DNA from: Chloroflexota bacterium
GTDB taxonomy: Bacteria > Chloroflexota > Limnocylindria > QHBO01
Reading direction: 5' to 3'
Assembly: GCA_013697395.1 (NCBI GenBank)
Contig: JACCWY010000062.1
Location: 1 to 9,794, forward strand
Length of the DNA stretch: 9,794 bases
Part shown: positions 1 through 5,566 of the stretch, piece after piece
Layout: every line of letters starts with the position of its first letter
How positions within the stretch are numbered: position 1 is the first letter of the stretch
Program-made: the position numbers and the translations under genes
Notes under the pieces: generated by a model
What the model was told of the DNA's origin: nothing
Seen by the model: the letters and a program-made list of their open reading frames with translations, nothing else
Databases searched by the model: none

Positions 1-51
1 CAGCTCGGCGGCGTGGGCGTCGATCAGCGTCTCGAACGGCGGCAGGTGCAC
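1..51 (-). CDS. N-terminus of a gene cut by the window edge, possibly ECF sigma factor
   Basis: Only 17 codons are visible. The reading frame opens right after the stop of the upstream 295-residue gene (15 bp away). The first usable start in that frame is the GTG at 49-51, with AGGAA two bases before it, a rather tight spacing. The peptide reads (M)HLPPFETLIDAHAAEL. A pattern of Phe-x-x-Leu, an acidic/His pair and Ala-Glu-Leu right after the start is common at the N-terminus of ECF sigma-70 region 2 proteins, where the helix continues to a DExxQE segment. None of the diagnostic part is in the window, so this identity is an inference from a very short match. That it is the start of a coding gene is supported by the third-position GC and by the co-directional, close-packed context. 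Confidence 0.45.
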   Translation of the reverse strand, partial: MHLPPFETLIDAHAAEL

Positions 52-66
52 GCTTCCTGAAACGCC

Positions 67-954
67 CTACGTCGGTTCCGCGTGAGAACGGGCACGCCGC
101 TTCCAGGCGTCCGCCACGATCGCCTCGAGCTCGGCGGTTGAGAGTCGCGTTCGCACGAGGATCACCTCCCGGTCCTCGTGGACTGCCTCGTCGATGAAGG
201 GTCCCGCCGCGAGCCGCTCGGCAAGGCGTGCGACCCTGCGCTCCTGCCGATGTGCCACGACGTCGTCGAAGCTCACCTGGTGGGTGAACGTCGGATCGTC
301 GATCGCCTGGACGGCATAGGCCACGAGCGGACGCGAGAGCCGCTCCATCTCGGCCTCCCAGGCCGGATCCATGCCCAGCCACTGCTCGAGCCATCGCCTG
401 GGCTCGACTGGCTCCGGATTCCGCGCGCCACGCAGCCCGCGCAGGGCCATGACGATCGGGGTCCCGTAGTCCCGTTCGCCACGGCCCTCGATCTCGAAGA
501 CCGGATGCTGAAAGTGCCCCATCGACCACCCCTTCCCGAGGGCCCAGCGCGAGGCCGGCCGGGCGCGGAGCGCGCACGCGAAGAGGTAGTCGGCCAGGCC
601 GGTGACGAGGCGCGCGACATACGGGCCGAGCTCCTGGCCGAATTGCGGATGGTGGTCGTACCACCACGGTGGCTCCGAGCTGCGCATGACCGCGTCGGCG
701 ATCGGCGACCGCGACATACGGTGCGGTCCGGCGAACCAGCGGCGGGGCCGATGCTCCGCAATGAACCAGCTCCAGAGCGGATCGAGGCTTTCGATCGAGT
801 AGTCGAGCCGCTCGACCGGCCCGCCCCGTCGCCGTACCTCCGCCAGGAACCCCGCGAGGCGTTCCTGCTGGCCGGCCACGTAACGCTCGAAGACGGCTCG
901 CGCTTCGGCAGCCGGCAGGTCATAGAGGCTGATCGCCTTCGGTGCCTCCGTCAT
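67..954 (-). CDS. Uncharacterised 295-residue protein
   Basis: I do not recognise this family. The protein is soluble-looking and Trp/Arg-rich, with no signal peptide or convincing membrane helix. An N-terminal helical part (about residues 15-45) leads to a segment reading ESLDPLWSWFIAEHRP (about 54-69). A central aromatic region follows, with SSEPPWWYDHHPQFG near 92-106 and WSMGHFQHPVFEIEGRGERDYG near 143-164. The C-terminal part is charged and helical and ends in basic residues. The ESLxPLWxWF-type segment recalls small actinobacterial hypothetical proteins and some putative immunity-type proteins, but I cannot assign a function from it. The ATG overlaps the stop of the DsbA-like gene by four bases (ATGA) and has no Shine-Dalgarno, so translation is probably coupled. 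This ties the protein to the DsbA-like gene in one transcript. Confidence 0.8.
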   Translation of the reverse strand: MTEAPKAISLYDLPAAEARAVFERYVAGQQERLAGFLAEVRRRGGPVERLDYSIESLDPLWSWFIAEHRPRRWFAGPHRMSRSPIADAVMRSSEPPWWYDHHPQFGQELGPYVARLVTGLADYLFACALRARPASRWALGKGWSMGHFQHPVFEIEGRGERDYGTPIVMALRGLRGARNPEPVEPRRWLEQWLGMDPAWEAEMERLSRPLVAYAVQAIDDPTFTHQVSFDDVVAHRQERRVARLAERLAAGPFIDEAVHEDREVILVRTRLSTAELEAIVADAWKRRARSHAEPT

Positions 955-1634
955 GGGCCGACCGAGGCCCGCCGGACCAGGTCGTCGATCGCGGTCGGAT
1001 CGTCGGCTTCGACGACCGCCTCGCCGCCGCCGGCGCCGTCCTCGCGCCAGCCGATCTTGATGCCGGGGTTCTGCGCATTGGTGCCATCCGGTGCGAACAG
1101 ATGGGCCGAGCCGTGCACCTCGTCTCCTCGGGCGACCGCCCAGTCGTCGAGCAGCCGGCGGCGGGCTCTACCGTCGTCCAGGGCGTCGGACACGAGGGCG
1201 ACATCAACCGAGTCGCATTCGTTGGCGACTTCGAGGATGACGTGGCGCAGGCTGATGCAACGGCTCTCGCCCCAGAAGGCGCGGCGGAGGCCGCGGTCGA
1301 GCTCTTCGGATGCCGCCAACGACTGGAGCTTTGCGGCCTGGACCGCCTCCATCGGCGGCAGCATGGTCACCGGCCATGCGTGATCGGGAGCCGACCACGG
1401 CTGCCATCCGGCGCGTGGCGCCAGCGCCGCCGCGACGCGCCCTTCCGCCTCGCGCTGGGGGCGCGGAGTCGGCTCGCTGTTGAACAGCTCGAGGGGAAAC
1501 GCGCGGTGGTCGAAGGCCACCCGGCCATCGAGGCCGAGGCGCCTGCGGGCGTCGTGGAGCCGCCACACGACGGCATGTGACCAGGGGCAGCCGAGGTCCG
1601 ACCATACCGCGAGCGTGTTGGGCCTGACGTCCAT
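951..1634 (-). CDS. DsbA/FrnE-family thioredoxin-fold protein with a single active-site Cys
   Basis: A 227-residue protein of the DsbA-like thioredoxin superfamily (FrnE/HCCA-isomerase branch). The first beta strand runs straight into the active-site motif: VWSDLGCPWSHAVVWRLH, with Cys16-Pro-Trp-Ser19. The second cysteine of a CxxC is replaced by Ser, so a classical disulfide exchange is unlikely; isomerase, transferase or monothiol chemistry is more plausible. The middle is a helical insertion (about residues 60-170: FPLELFNSE, then MEAVQAAKLQSL and RRAFWGESRCISLRHVILEVA). The C-terminal GSAHLFAPDG stands where relatives carry the cis-Pro loop, but no clear V-P-T is seen. No signal peptide, so it is cytoplasmic. 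The ATG at 1632-1634 begins the recognisable fold; a longer frame upstream runs antisense into the PhoX-like gene and is rejected. It is first in a transcript with the 295-residue gene. Confidence 0.82.
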   Translation of the reverse strand: MDVRPNTLAVWSDLGCPWSHAVVWRLHDARRRLGLDGRVAFDHRAFPLELFNSEPTPRPQREAEGRVAAALAPRAGWQPWSAPDHAWPVTMLPPMEAVQAAKLQSLAASEELDRGLRRAFWGESRCISLRHVILEVANECDSVDVALVSDALDDGRARRRLLDDWAVARGDEVHGSAHLFAPDGTNAQNPGIKIGWREDGAGGGEAVVEADDPTAIDDLVRRASVGP

Positions 1635-1641
1635 CGTTCGG

Positions 1642-1647
1642 ACTGTA
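1642..1647 (-). promoter_or_regulatory. Candidate -10 box for the DsbA-like gene
   Basis: On the minus strand the hexamer TACAGT lies seven bases before the ATG at 1634. There is no Shine-Dalgarno in the right place (the nearest GGAG is about 14 bases up), so the transcript may start at or next to the A of the ATG. No convincing -35 is visible. A 5-bp inverted repeat, CTCCG/CGGAG with a 3-base loop (1648-1660), abuts the hexamer upstream and could be an operator or simply GC-rich chance. Confidence 0.3.
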
Positions 1648-1675
1648 CTCCGGGGCGGAGAACGACCGCAGCGAG

Positions 1676-1724
1676 AGGGGCCGGACCCGGAGGCCCGACC
1701 CCTGCCCGGAGAGCCTGGAGGCTC
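1676..1724 (-). terminator. Tandem hairpins after the PhoX-like gene
   Basis: Directly after the stop codon of the PhoX-like gene (1727-1729, read leftwards) come two inverted repeats. The first, at 1711-1724, is a perfect 6-bp stem GAGCCT/AGGCTC (or 5 bp with a 4-base loop). The second, at 1676-1703, has arms AGGGGCCGGACC and its near-complement, with two mismatches. Neither is followed by a T-run, so a classical intrinsic terminator is not shown. In GC-rich genomes such paired stems can still pause polymerase or protect the mRNA 3' end. They lie between two co-directional genes, which fits a transcript end. Confidence 0.45.
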
Positions 1725-1726
1725 GG

Positions 1727-3316
1727 TCAGTCCGCGTAGATGGCGGACCAGTCTGTGACGCGCAGCAGGAGCAGCTGGCCGTTCTCGACGTACTCCTCGA
1801 CGGTGTTCGGGCCGGTCCCGGCGGGCAGGCCATTGGCCGTGTGCACCTGGGCATCGAACAGGAAGGTCCCCGCACCGAGGTGGTCCTCGGTGTCGATGAT
1901 CCCGCTCGATTCCTCGTCGGTCGTCATGAACTGTGAGCCGCCGACGACGAACCGGTTCGGGTCGAATCGGGCCACCACCCCGACCGCGCCGTCGTCGATG
2001 CGGTAGGCGATGATCCGCGCCACGTGGTCGTTGTTGCCGGGATCCTCCTGGATGAGGAGGTTGCCATATCGGTCCATCGTCATGTTGTCCGGCTTGTTCA
2101 GCTTGGGCTCGCCGGCACCGATCTCCTCGCTGCCATCGAGCAGCAGGGTCAGGGTGGCGCCCTTCTCCGGCTTCTCGATGTTCTGGAAGCTGAGCCGCCA
2201 CAGGCCGCCGCCATCACGCGTGTACGGGAAGGTGGTCGACTGGTCGCCACCCTCGGTGGTCAGGAAGTAGAAGTCGTTCGGACGGTTCGGATCCCAGAAT
2301 CCGTCCTCGATGCGGTTCAGCGAGAGGCCCCGGGCGAGCGCCTGCCCGTTCTGGGCCGCACCGCTCTGGTTCCAGGGGACCTCGGCCAGGTCGACCCGCA
2401 CCGGAACACCGGTGCCGATGCCGGAGCGCCAATCGGCGTCCGTGCTGATCGACTCGTCCACCGCGTCGATCACGAAGTCGCGCCCGTTGGTGAGGCCGGC
2501 ACGATCGAACGCGTTGCCGGTGTTCTGCTTCGTGCCGACGTAGACCCAGAGCTGGCTCACCGGTCCGGCCGGCCCGTCCTCCTGGCCCATGACCAGCGTG
2601 GTCTCGTGCTTGTTTGTAGCCGGGATGGTGTTCTCCCACTGGAACAGGCCGAGCCGCGGCAATGCCTGCGCCGTGCCGTCGGTGGTGACGCCGAACGCGC
2701 GGCCGATGTCGCCATCCTCCTCGTTGCCGAAGTACAGCTGCCCCCCGTAGCCGACCTTCTTCGACTCGCTCCAGAAGAGGCCCGGATCGCTCAGGGTGGA
2801 AGAGCACCACCGGCCGAAGGTCGCGTCCTGCAGCGTGAGGTCCGCGAACCTGGCGCCGGACGTGACATAGGTCCCCGTCGGGTAGTCGTAGAAGGTCACG
2901 CCGGGATCGATCAGGTCGGAGCCGTGCGTGACGGCCAGTGTGCCGGGTTCGATTTCCAATCGCGAGACGAACGCGCCGCGCTGGCCATGCCGGCGTGCGA
3001 TGCCCTGCGTGTCGCGAAGCTCATGGTTCATGAGGGCCACCAGGCCGTTGCCGTCGGCATACGCGCCGATGCCGTCCGGGATGCCGACCATCTCGTAGCC
3101 GTTGCCGGCCGCGCCGGCGTCGTTCACCGTCAGCAGAGAGGTGATGTGCACGCCGTCGGCGACCGGGAGCACATAGGGATCGGTGGTCGTGCTCGGCCCA
3201 CGGGCGACCGAGCTCGCCGCCGAGACCGGTGTCACCGAGGAGGCAAGCACCCCGACGGCGGCCAGGAGTGCGATGCGGCGCGGGGCACGCGCGGGCGATC
3301 GGAGGGAACGGTCCAC
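1727..3316 (-). CDS. Secreted PhoX/DUF839-family protein, possible alkaline phosphatase
   Basis: A 529-residue exported protein of the PhoX-like (DUF839) family, whose characterised members are Ca/Fe-dependent secreted phosphatases. The start is taken as the GTG at 3314-3316, with AGGAG six bases before it; a TTG six codons upstream is also open but has no such site. Residues 1-33 form a signal peptide: basic N-region with an Arg pair (13-14), hydrophobic core IALLAAVGVLA, and VSA before the likely cut. The Arg pair suggests Tat export, but the motif is imperfect. Family landmarks are MNHEL (96-100), NEEDGDIGRAFG (198-209), KPDNMTMDRYGNLLIQEDPG (408-427) and EESSGIID (468-475), consistent with a beta-propeller carrying acidic metal ligands. 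The C-terminal part reads FDAQVHT where canonical PhoX has a QHPG-type motif, so the substrate is uncertain. A phosphate-regulation (Pho) box is not evident upstream. Confidence 0.8.
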   Translation of the reverse strand: MDRSLRSPARAPRRIALLAAVGVLASSVTPVSAASSVARGPSTTTDPYVLPVADGVHITSLLTVNDAGAAGNGYEMVGIPDGIGAYADGNGLVALMNHELRDTQGIARRHGQRGAFVSRLEIEPGTLAVTHGSDLIDPGVTFYDYPTGTYVTSGARFADLTLQDATFGRWCSSTLSDPGLFWSESKKVGYGGQLYFGNEEDGDIGRAFGVTTDGTAQALPRLGLFQWENTIPATNKHETTLVMGQEDGPAGPVSQLWVYVGTKQNTGNAFDRAGLTNGRDFVIDAVDESISTDADWRSGIGTGVPVRVDLAEVPWNQSGAAQNGQALARGLSLNRIEDGFWDPNRPNDFYFLTTEGGDQSTTFPYTRDGGGLWRLSFQNIEKPEKGATLTLLLDGSEEIGAGEPKLNKPDNMTMDRYGNLLIQEDPGNNDHVARIIAYRIDDGAVGVVARFDPNRFVVGGSQFMTTDEESSGIIDTEDHLGAGTFLFDAQVHTANGLPAGTGPNTVEEYVENGQLLLLRVTDWSAIYAD

Positions 3317-3379
3317 GGGGTTCTCCTGCAGCAATGTAGGTTGGCAGGAGAGGTGTACGCCGACCGGATGAACCCGCGG

Positions 3380-3405
3380 TTAATACGACGCCGCTGCCAC
3401 GTCAA
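3380..3405 (-). promoter_or_regulatory. Possible promoter of the PhoX-like gene
   Basis: In the 117-bp spacer before the gene, the minus strand has TTGACG (3400-3405, a good -35) and TATTAA (3380-3385, a fair -10), but the 14-base gap is shorter than the usual 16-18. The -35-like hexamer sits in the loop of a small inverted repeat, CTGCC (3394-3398) and GGCAG (3407-3411), which could be an operator. The same spacer carries the palindrome GCCGATCGGC (3421-3430) right after the deoC stop. Suggestive only. Confidence 0.25.
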
Positions 3406-3433
3406 CGGCAGGTGAAATCGGCCGATCGGCGGC

Positions 3434-4396
3434 TCAGTCGAGCGTGAAGTAGTCGCCGCCGGAGTAGCGGCCGGTGCGTTCCTTGCGGATCTGCATGAGG
3501 ACGTCGTTCAGGAGGCTCGACGCGCCGAAGCGGAACAGGTCGGGTGTCATCCACGCCGGGCCCAGCGTCTCGTACAGGGTGGTCAGGTACGAGATCGCCT
3601 CCTTGGCGGTCCGGATGCCACCGGCCGGCTTCATGCCGACCACGCGCCCGGTCTGGGCGTGGAAGTCACGGATCGCCTCGAGCATGACGAGGGTCACCGG
3701 CAGGGTCGCCGCCGGCTGCACCTTGCCGGTTGAGGTCTTGATGAAGTCGGCGCCGGCCGCCATGGCCAGGACCGATGCGCGCCGCACGTTGTCGTACGTC
3801 TCGAGCTCGCCGGTCTCCAGGATCACCTTGAGGTGGGCCTCCCCGCAGCCCTCCTTGACCGCTACGATCTCGTCGAAGACCGAGGCGTAGTCTCCGGCCA
3901 GGAAGGCGCCACGGTCGATGACCATGTCGATCTCGTCGGCCCCCATCTCGACCGCCGACCGCACGTCGGCCAGCTTGACATCGAGCGGCGCCTGGCCCGA
4001 CGGAAAATAGGTCGCCACCGAGGCGACCTTGACCCCGGAGCCCTTCAACGCCTCGACCGCGGTCGGGATCATGTTCGGGTAAACACACAGGGCGGCCACC
4101 GATGGAATGGATGGGTCGGTCGGGTCCGGGCGCCGTGCCTTGCCGGCCAGCGCGCGGACCTTGCCCGGCGTGTCCTTTCCCTCGAGGGTCGTGAGGTCCA
4201 TCATCCGGATCGCCAGGTCGAGCGCCCACAGCTTGGATTCCTTCTTGATCGAGCGCTTGGCGAGCGATGCCGCGCGCTCCTCGACGCCGACCGCGTCGAC
4301 GGGCCAGACGCGCCCGAGCAGGCTTCCCAGGTGCTGGTGCCGTCCGGTGGTCAGGTCGCGCCGCTGCGTCGCGCGGGATGGGGTCGTGGCGGTCAT
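3434..4396 (-). CDS. deoC: Deoxyribose-phosphate aldolase (DeoC/DERA), long form
   Basis: A 320-residue class I aldolase that splits 2-deoxyribose-5-phosphate into glyceraldehyde-3-phosphate and acetaldehyde in deoxynucleoside breakdown. The TIM-barrel signature residues are all visible: MDLTTLEGKDT (66-76), GADEIDMVI (152-160) with the proton-relay Asp157, FIKTSTGK (218-225) with the Schiff-base Lys220, and GMKPAGGIR (254-262) with the second Lys256. It is about 60 residues longer than the E. coli enzyme because of an N-terminal segment (1-60, including DAVGVEERAASLAKRSIKKE). With the TGRYSGGDYFTLD end, this resembles the eukaryote/actinobacteria long type. The ATG at 4394-4396 is favoured: the frame continues upstream but into the divergent gene. 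No Shine-Dalgarno precedes it; a TACAAT lies nine bases before the ATG. No other deo gene is in the window. Confidence 0.95.
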   Translation of the reverse strand: MTATTPSRATQRRDLTTGRHQHLGSLLGRVWPVDAVGVEERAASLAKRSIKKESKLWALDLAIRMMDLTTLEGKDTPGKVRALAGKARRPDPTDPSIPSVAALCVYPNMIPTAVEALKGSGVKVASVATYFPSGQAPLDVKLADVRSAVEMGADEIDMVIDRGAFLAGDYASVFDEIVAVKEGCGEAHLKVILETGELETYDNVRRASVLAMAAGADFIKTSTGKVQPAATLPVTLVMLEAIRDFHAQTGRVVGMKPAGGIRTAKEAISYLTTLYETLGPAWMTPDLFRFGASSLLNDVLMQIRKERTGRYSGGDYFTLD

Positions 4397-4405
4397 CGGC
4401 CGTTC

Positions 4406-4411
4406 ATTGTA
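4406..4411 (-). promoter_or_regulatory. -10 box of deoC, probably leaderless
   Basis: The minus strand reads GGTACAATGAACGGCCG immediately before the deoC ATG. TACAAT matches the -10 consensus at five of six positions and ends nine bases before the ATG. Transcription would then start at or within a couple of bases of the start codon, and no Shine-Dalgarno is present. A matching -35 is not obvious. This is the best promoter-like hexamer in the window. Confidence 0.5.
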
Positions 4412-4434
4412 CCGCCGCTTGCGCCTGCTACCCT
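4407..4434 (+). promoter_or_regulatory. Candidate promoter of the receiver-like/reductase pair
   Basis: On the plus strand TTGTAC (4407-4412) and TACCCT (4429-4434, with TG one base before it as in extended -10 sites) are 16 bases apart. The downstream hexamer ends ten bases before the ATG at 4445, and there is no Shine-Dalgarno, so a leaderless transcript is plausible. Each hexamer matches consensus at only three positions. The -35 hexamer overlaps the deoC -10 on the other strand, so the two promoters would compete for the same DNA. Confidence 0.3.
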
Positions 4435-4444
4435 TCGATGGCCC

Positions 4445-4813
4445 ATGGCCGCAGACCCGATCGTCTATTGCCTCACGCGCGACCGCGACCTGGCGGCCGC
4501 ACTCGGCGAGCGCCTGACCGGCGCCCTGGCCTTCTTCTACAACGACGCGGCGCGGCTCCACCAGGCGGTCACCCTCCGCGCTCCCGACCTCGTCGTGGTC
4601 GATACCGCGGCGGTGCGCGCGGAGTACGGCGACGCCGGCCTCGGACCGGTCTTCGACTTCCTGCGGCACCGCGTGCCGGATGCCCGCCTGTCGGTCCGCC
4701 CCACCGCCGGTCTCGCGCGCCTCGTGGCCGCGGAGGCGGGACCCGGTGTCGAGCTCCTTCCCGATGAGCTCGCCGCGTGCGTCGACGCCGTGGCCGCCAC
4801 CCTCGGCTGCTGA
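4445..4813 (+). CDS. Small receiver-like protein of unknown function
   Basis: A 122-residue alpha/beta protein. It opens with a hydrophobic strand (PIVYCLTRDRDLAAALGERL). Near the middle it has a buried strand ending in Asp: RAPDLVVVDT (45-54, Asp53), like the phosphorylation strand of response-regulator receiver domains. Later strands (RLSVRPT, 81-87; GVELLPDE, 101-108) would fit the alternating fold. However, the N-terminal acidic pair is weak (RDRD) and the conserved Lys of strand 5 is not evident. It is at best a degenerate or pseudo-receiver and may be unrelated. The ATG at 4445 is chosen because it sits just after a promoter-like hexamer. Another ATG at 4438 is out of frame. The stop overlaps the next start as TGATG, so the two proteins are likely made together. 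Confidence 0.75.
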   Translation: MAADPIVYCLTRDRDLAAALGERLTGALAFFYNDAARLHQAVTLRAPDLVVVDTAAVRAEYGDAGLGPVFDFLRHRVPDARLSVRPTAGLARLVAAEAGPGVELLPDELAACVDAVAATLGC

Positions 4814-5178
4814 TGTCCAGCGCCGAGCTGCTGACGGAGCGGGCCGGCGATTCGGTCTGCCACCTGCAGACCACCGGCCGCCGATCGGGCCGGAGGCGGA
4901 CGATCGAGATCTGGTTCGCGACCGACGGCGAGCGCATCTATCTCCTCGCCGGCGGACGCGATCGAGCGCACTGGGTCCGCAACCTGCGCGCCGATCCTCG
5001 TGTCCGCGTCCGCATCGGCGGGCGAACGCTCGAGGGACGGGCGCGGGCGATCGAGGGCGAGGAGCGCGAGCCGCTGGCTCGCCACCTGCTCGCCGCGAAG
5101 TACCAGGGCTGGTCGGAGGGGCGGCCTCTCAGCAGGTGGGCGGCGGTCTCACTCCCCGTGGAGGTCGTCCTCGACTGA
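4813..5178 (+). CDS. Deazaflavin (F420)-type nitroreductase/quinone reductase family protein
   Basis: A 121-residue protein of the Ddn-like split-barrel family (nitroreductase/DUF385), whose characterised members use reduced coenzyme F420 to reduce quinones or nitro compounds. The visible signature runs from HLQTTGRRSGRRRTIEIWF (about 17-35) to LLAGGRDRAHWVRNLRADP (about 44-62): a Gly-Arg-Arg-Ser-Gly turn, then a strand with Trp/Phe, a Gly-Gly-x-Asp loop and the His-Trp-x-x-Asn-Leu helix start. VRVRIGGRTLEGRARAI follows as the next barrel strands. Length is in the range of short members. The ATG overlaps the preceding stop (TGATG) with no separate Shine-Dalgarno. Use of F420 itself is inferred from the family; no F420 biosynthesis gene is in the window, and some relatives may bind other flavins or haem. 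Its last 50 bp overlap sodX tail to tail. Confidence 0.85.
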   Translation: MSSAELLTERAGDSVCHLQTTGRRSGRRRTIEIWFATDGERIYLLAGGRDRAHWVRNLRADPRVRVRIGGRTLEGRARAIEGEEREPLARHLLAAKYQGWSEGRPLSRWAAVSLPVEVVLD

Positions 5179-5554
5179 GGCCCGAGATGGGGCCGATGCG
5201 ACGAGGTGGCCAGTAGCGCGCCATCACCCGCCAACGAACGGCCTCGGCCGCAATCGGTCCGAAGCTCCGAGCGTCGGTGCTGCCGGCGGCGTTGTCCCCG
5301 GCCAGGCGGACACCCCGCGCACCGATGGCCTCGACGCGCTTGATGAGCTCGCGGCGCGGATCGCGCGGGTCATGCGCGAGGACCACGTCGCCCACCCGTG
5401 GCGAACGGGCCGCGCGGACGACGAGCAGCAGGTCGCCGGGGAGCAGCGTCGGCGCCATGGAGCGGCCGCGGACGGCGACCACGTCGAGCCGGCGCCGTGC
5501 GGCGAAGGCCGCAAGCAGCAGGACGAGGGGCCAGGCAAGGCCCCTCACGTGCAT
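5129..5554 (-). CDS. sodX: S26-family signal peptidase, nickel-SOD maturation type (SodX)
   Basis: A 141-residue membrane-anchored peptidase. Residues 5-19 (GLAWPLVLLLAAFAA) form one membrane helix. Box B follows as VRGRSMAPTLLPGDLLLV, with the nucleophile Ser32, and then ELIKRVEAI, with the general-base Lys72. GDN and STDAR-x-FGPI (86-101) complete the S26 signature. It begins 12 bp after the sodN stop, without a clear Shine-Dalgarno, so it is likely translated from the sodN transcript. Nickel SOD must lose its leader to expose the His that binds nickel, and small S26 peptidases beside sodN are thought to do this; that pairing is the basis of the name. The last 20 residues or so (GLSRGRPPRGVRPPPTC) are low-complexity read-through into the 3' end of the F420-type gene and are probably not functional. 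Confidence 0.88.
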   Translation of the reverse strand: MHVRGLAWPLVLLLAAFAARRRLDVVAVRGRSMAPTLLPGDLLLVVRAARSPRVGDVVLAHDPRDPRRELIKRVEAIGARGVRLAGDNAAGSTDARSFGPIAAEAVRWRVMARYWPPRRIGPISGLSRGRPPRGVRPPPTC

Positions 5555-5566
5555 CGGATCGGGCGG

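Noticed and set aside
178..1383. 401-codon open frame on the plus strand opposite the first two genes
   Set aside because: Low-complexity Arg/Pro/Ala translation without any domain; it spans two oppositely oriented genes joined by a 4-bp overlap.
1635..2201. Upstream extension of the DsbA-like frame to 416 residues
   Set aside because: The extra part is Arg/Gly/Pro-rich and lies within the PhoX-like coding sequence in another frame; the thioredoxin fold starts right at the ATG at 1634.
2024..3415. 463-codon open frame on the plus strand opposite the PhoX-like gene
   Set aside because: Composition is Arg/Val/Gly-rich with no domain; it is exactly antisense to a clear gene with signal peptide and family motifs, as expected from high third-position GC.
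3421..3430. Palindrome GCCGATCGGC after deoC as a terminator
   Set aside because: A 10-bp palindrome cannot form a stable hairpin with a loop, and there is no T-run; at most it is a protein site.
3833..4444. Upstream extension of the receiver-like protein to 326 residues
   Set aside because: The added part is antisense to deoC; the ATG at 4445 follows a promoter-like hexamer.
4397..4669. Upstream extension of deoC to 411 residues
   Set aside because: It runs through the divergent 4445 gene in antisense, and the 320-residue form already matches the long DERA length.
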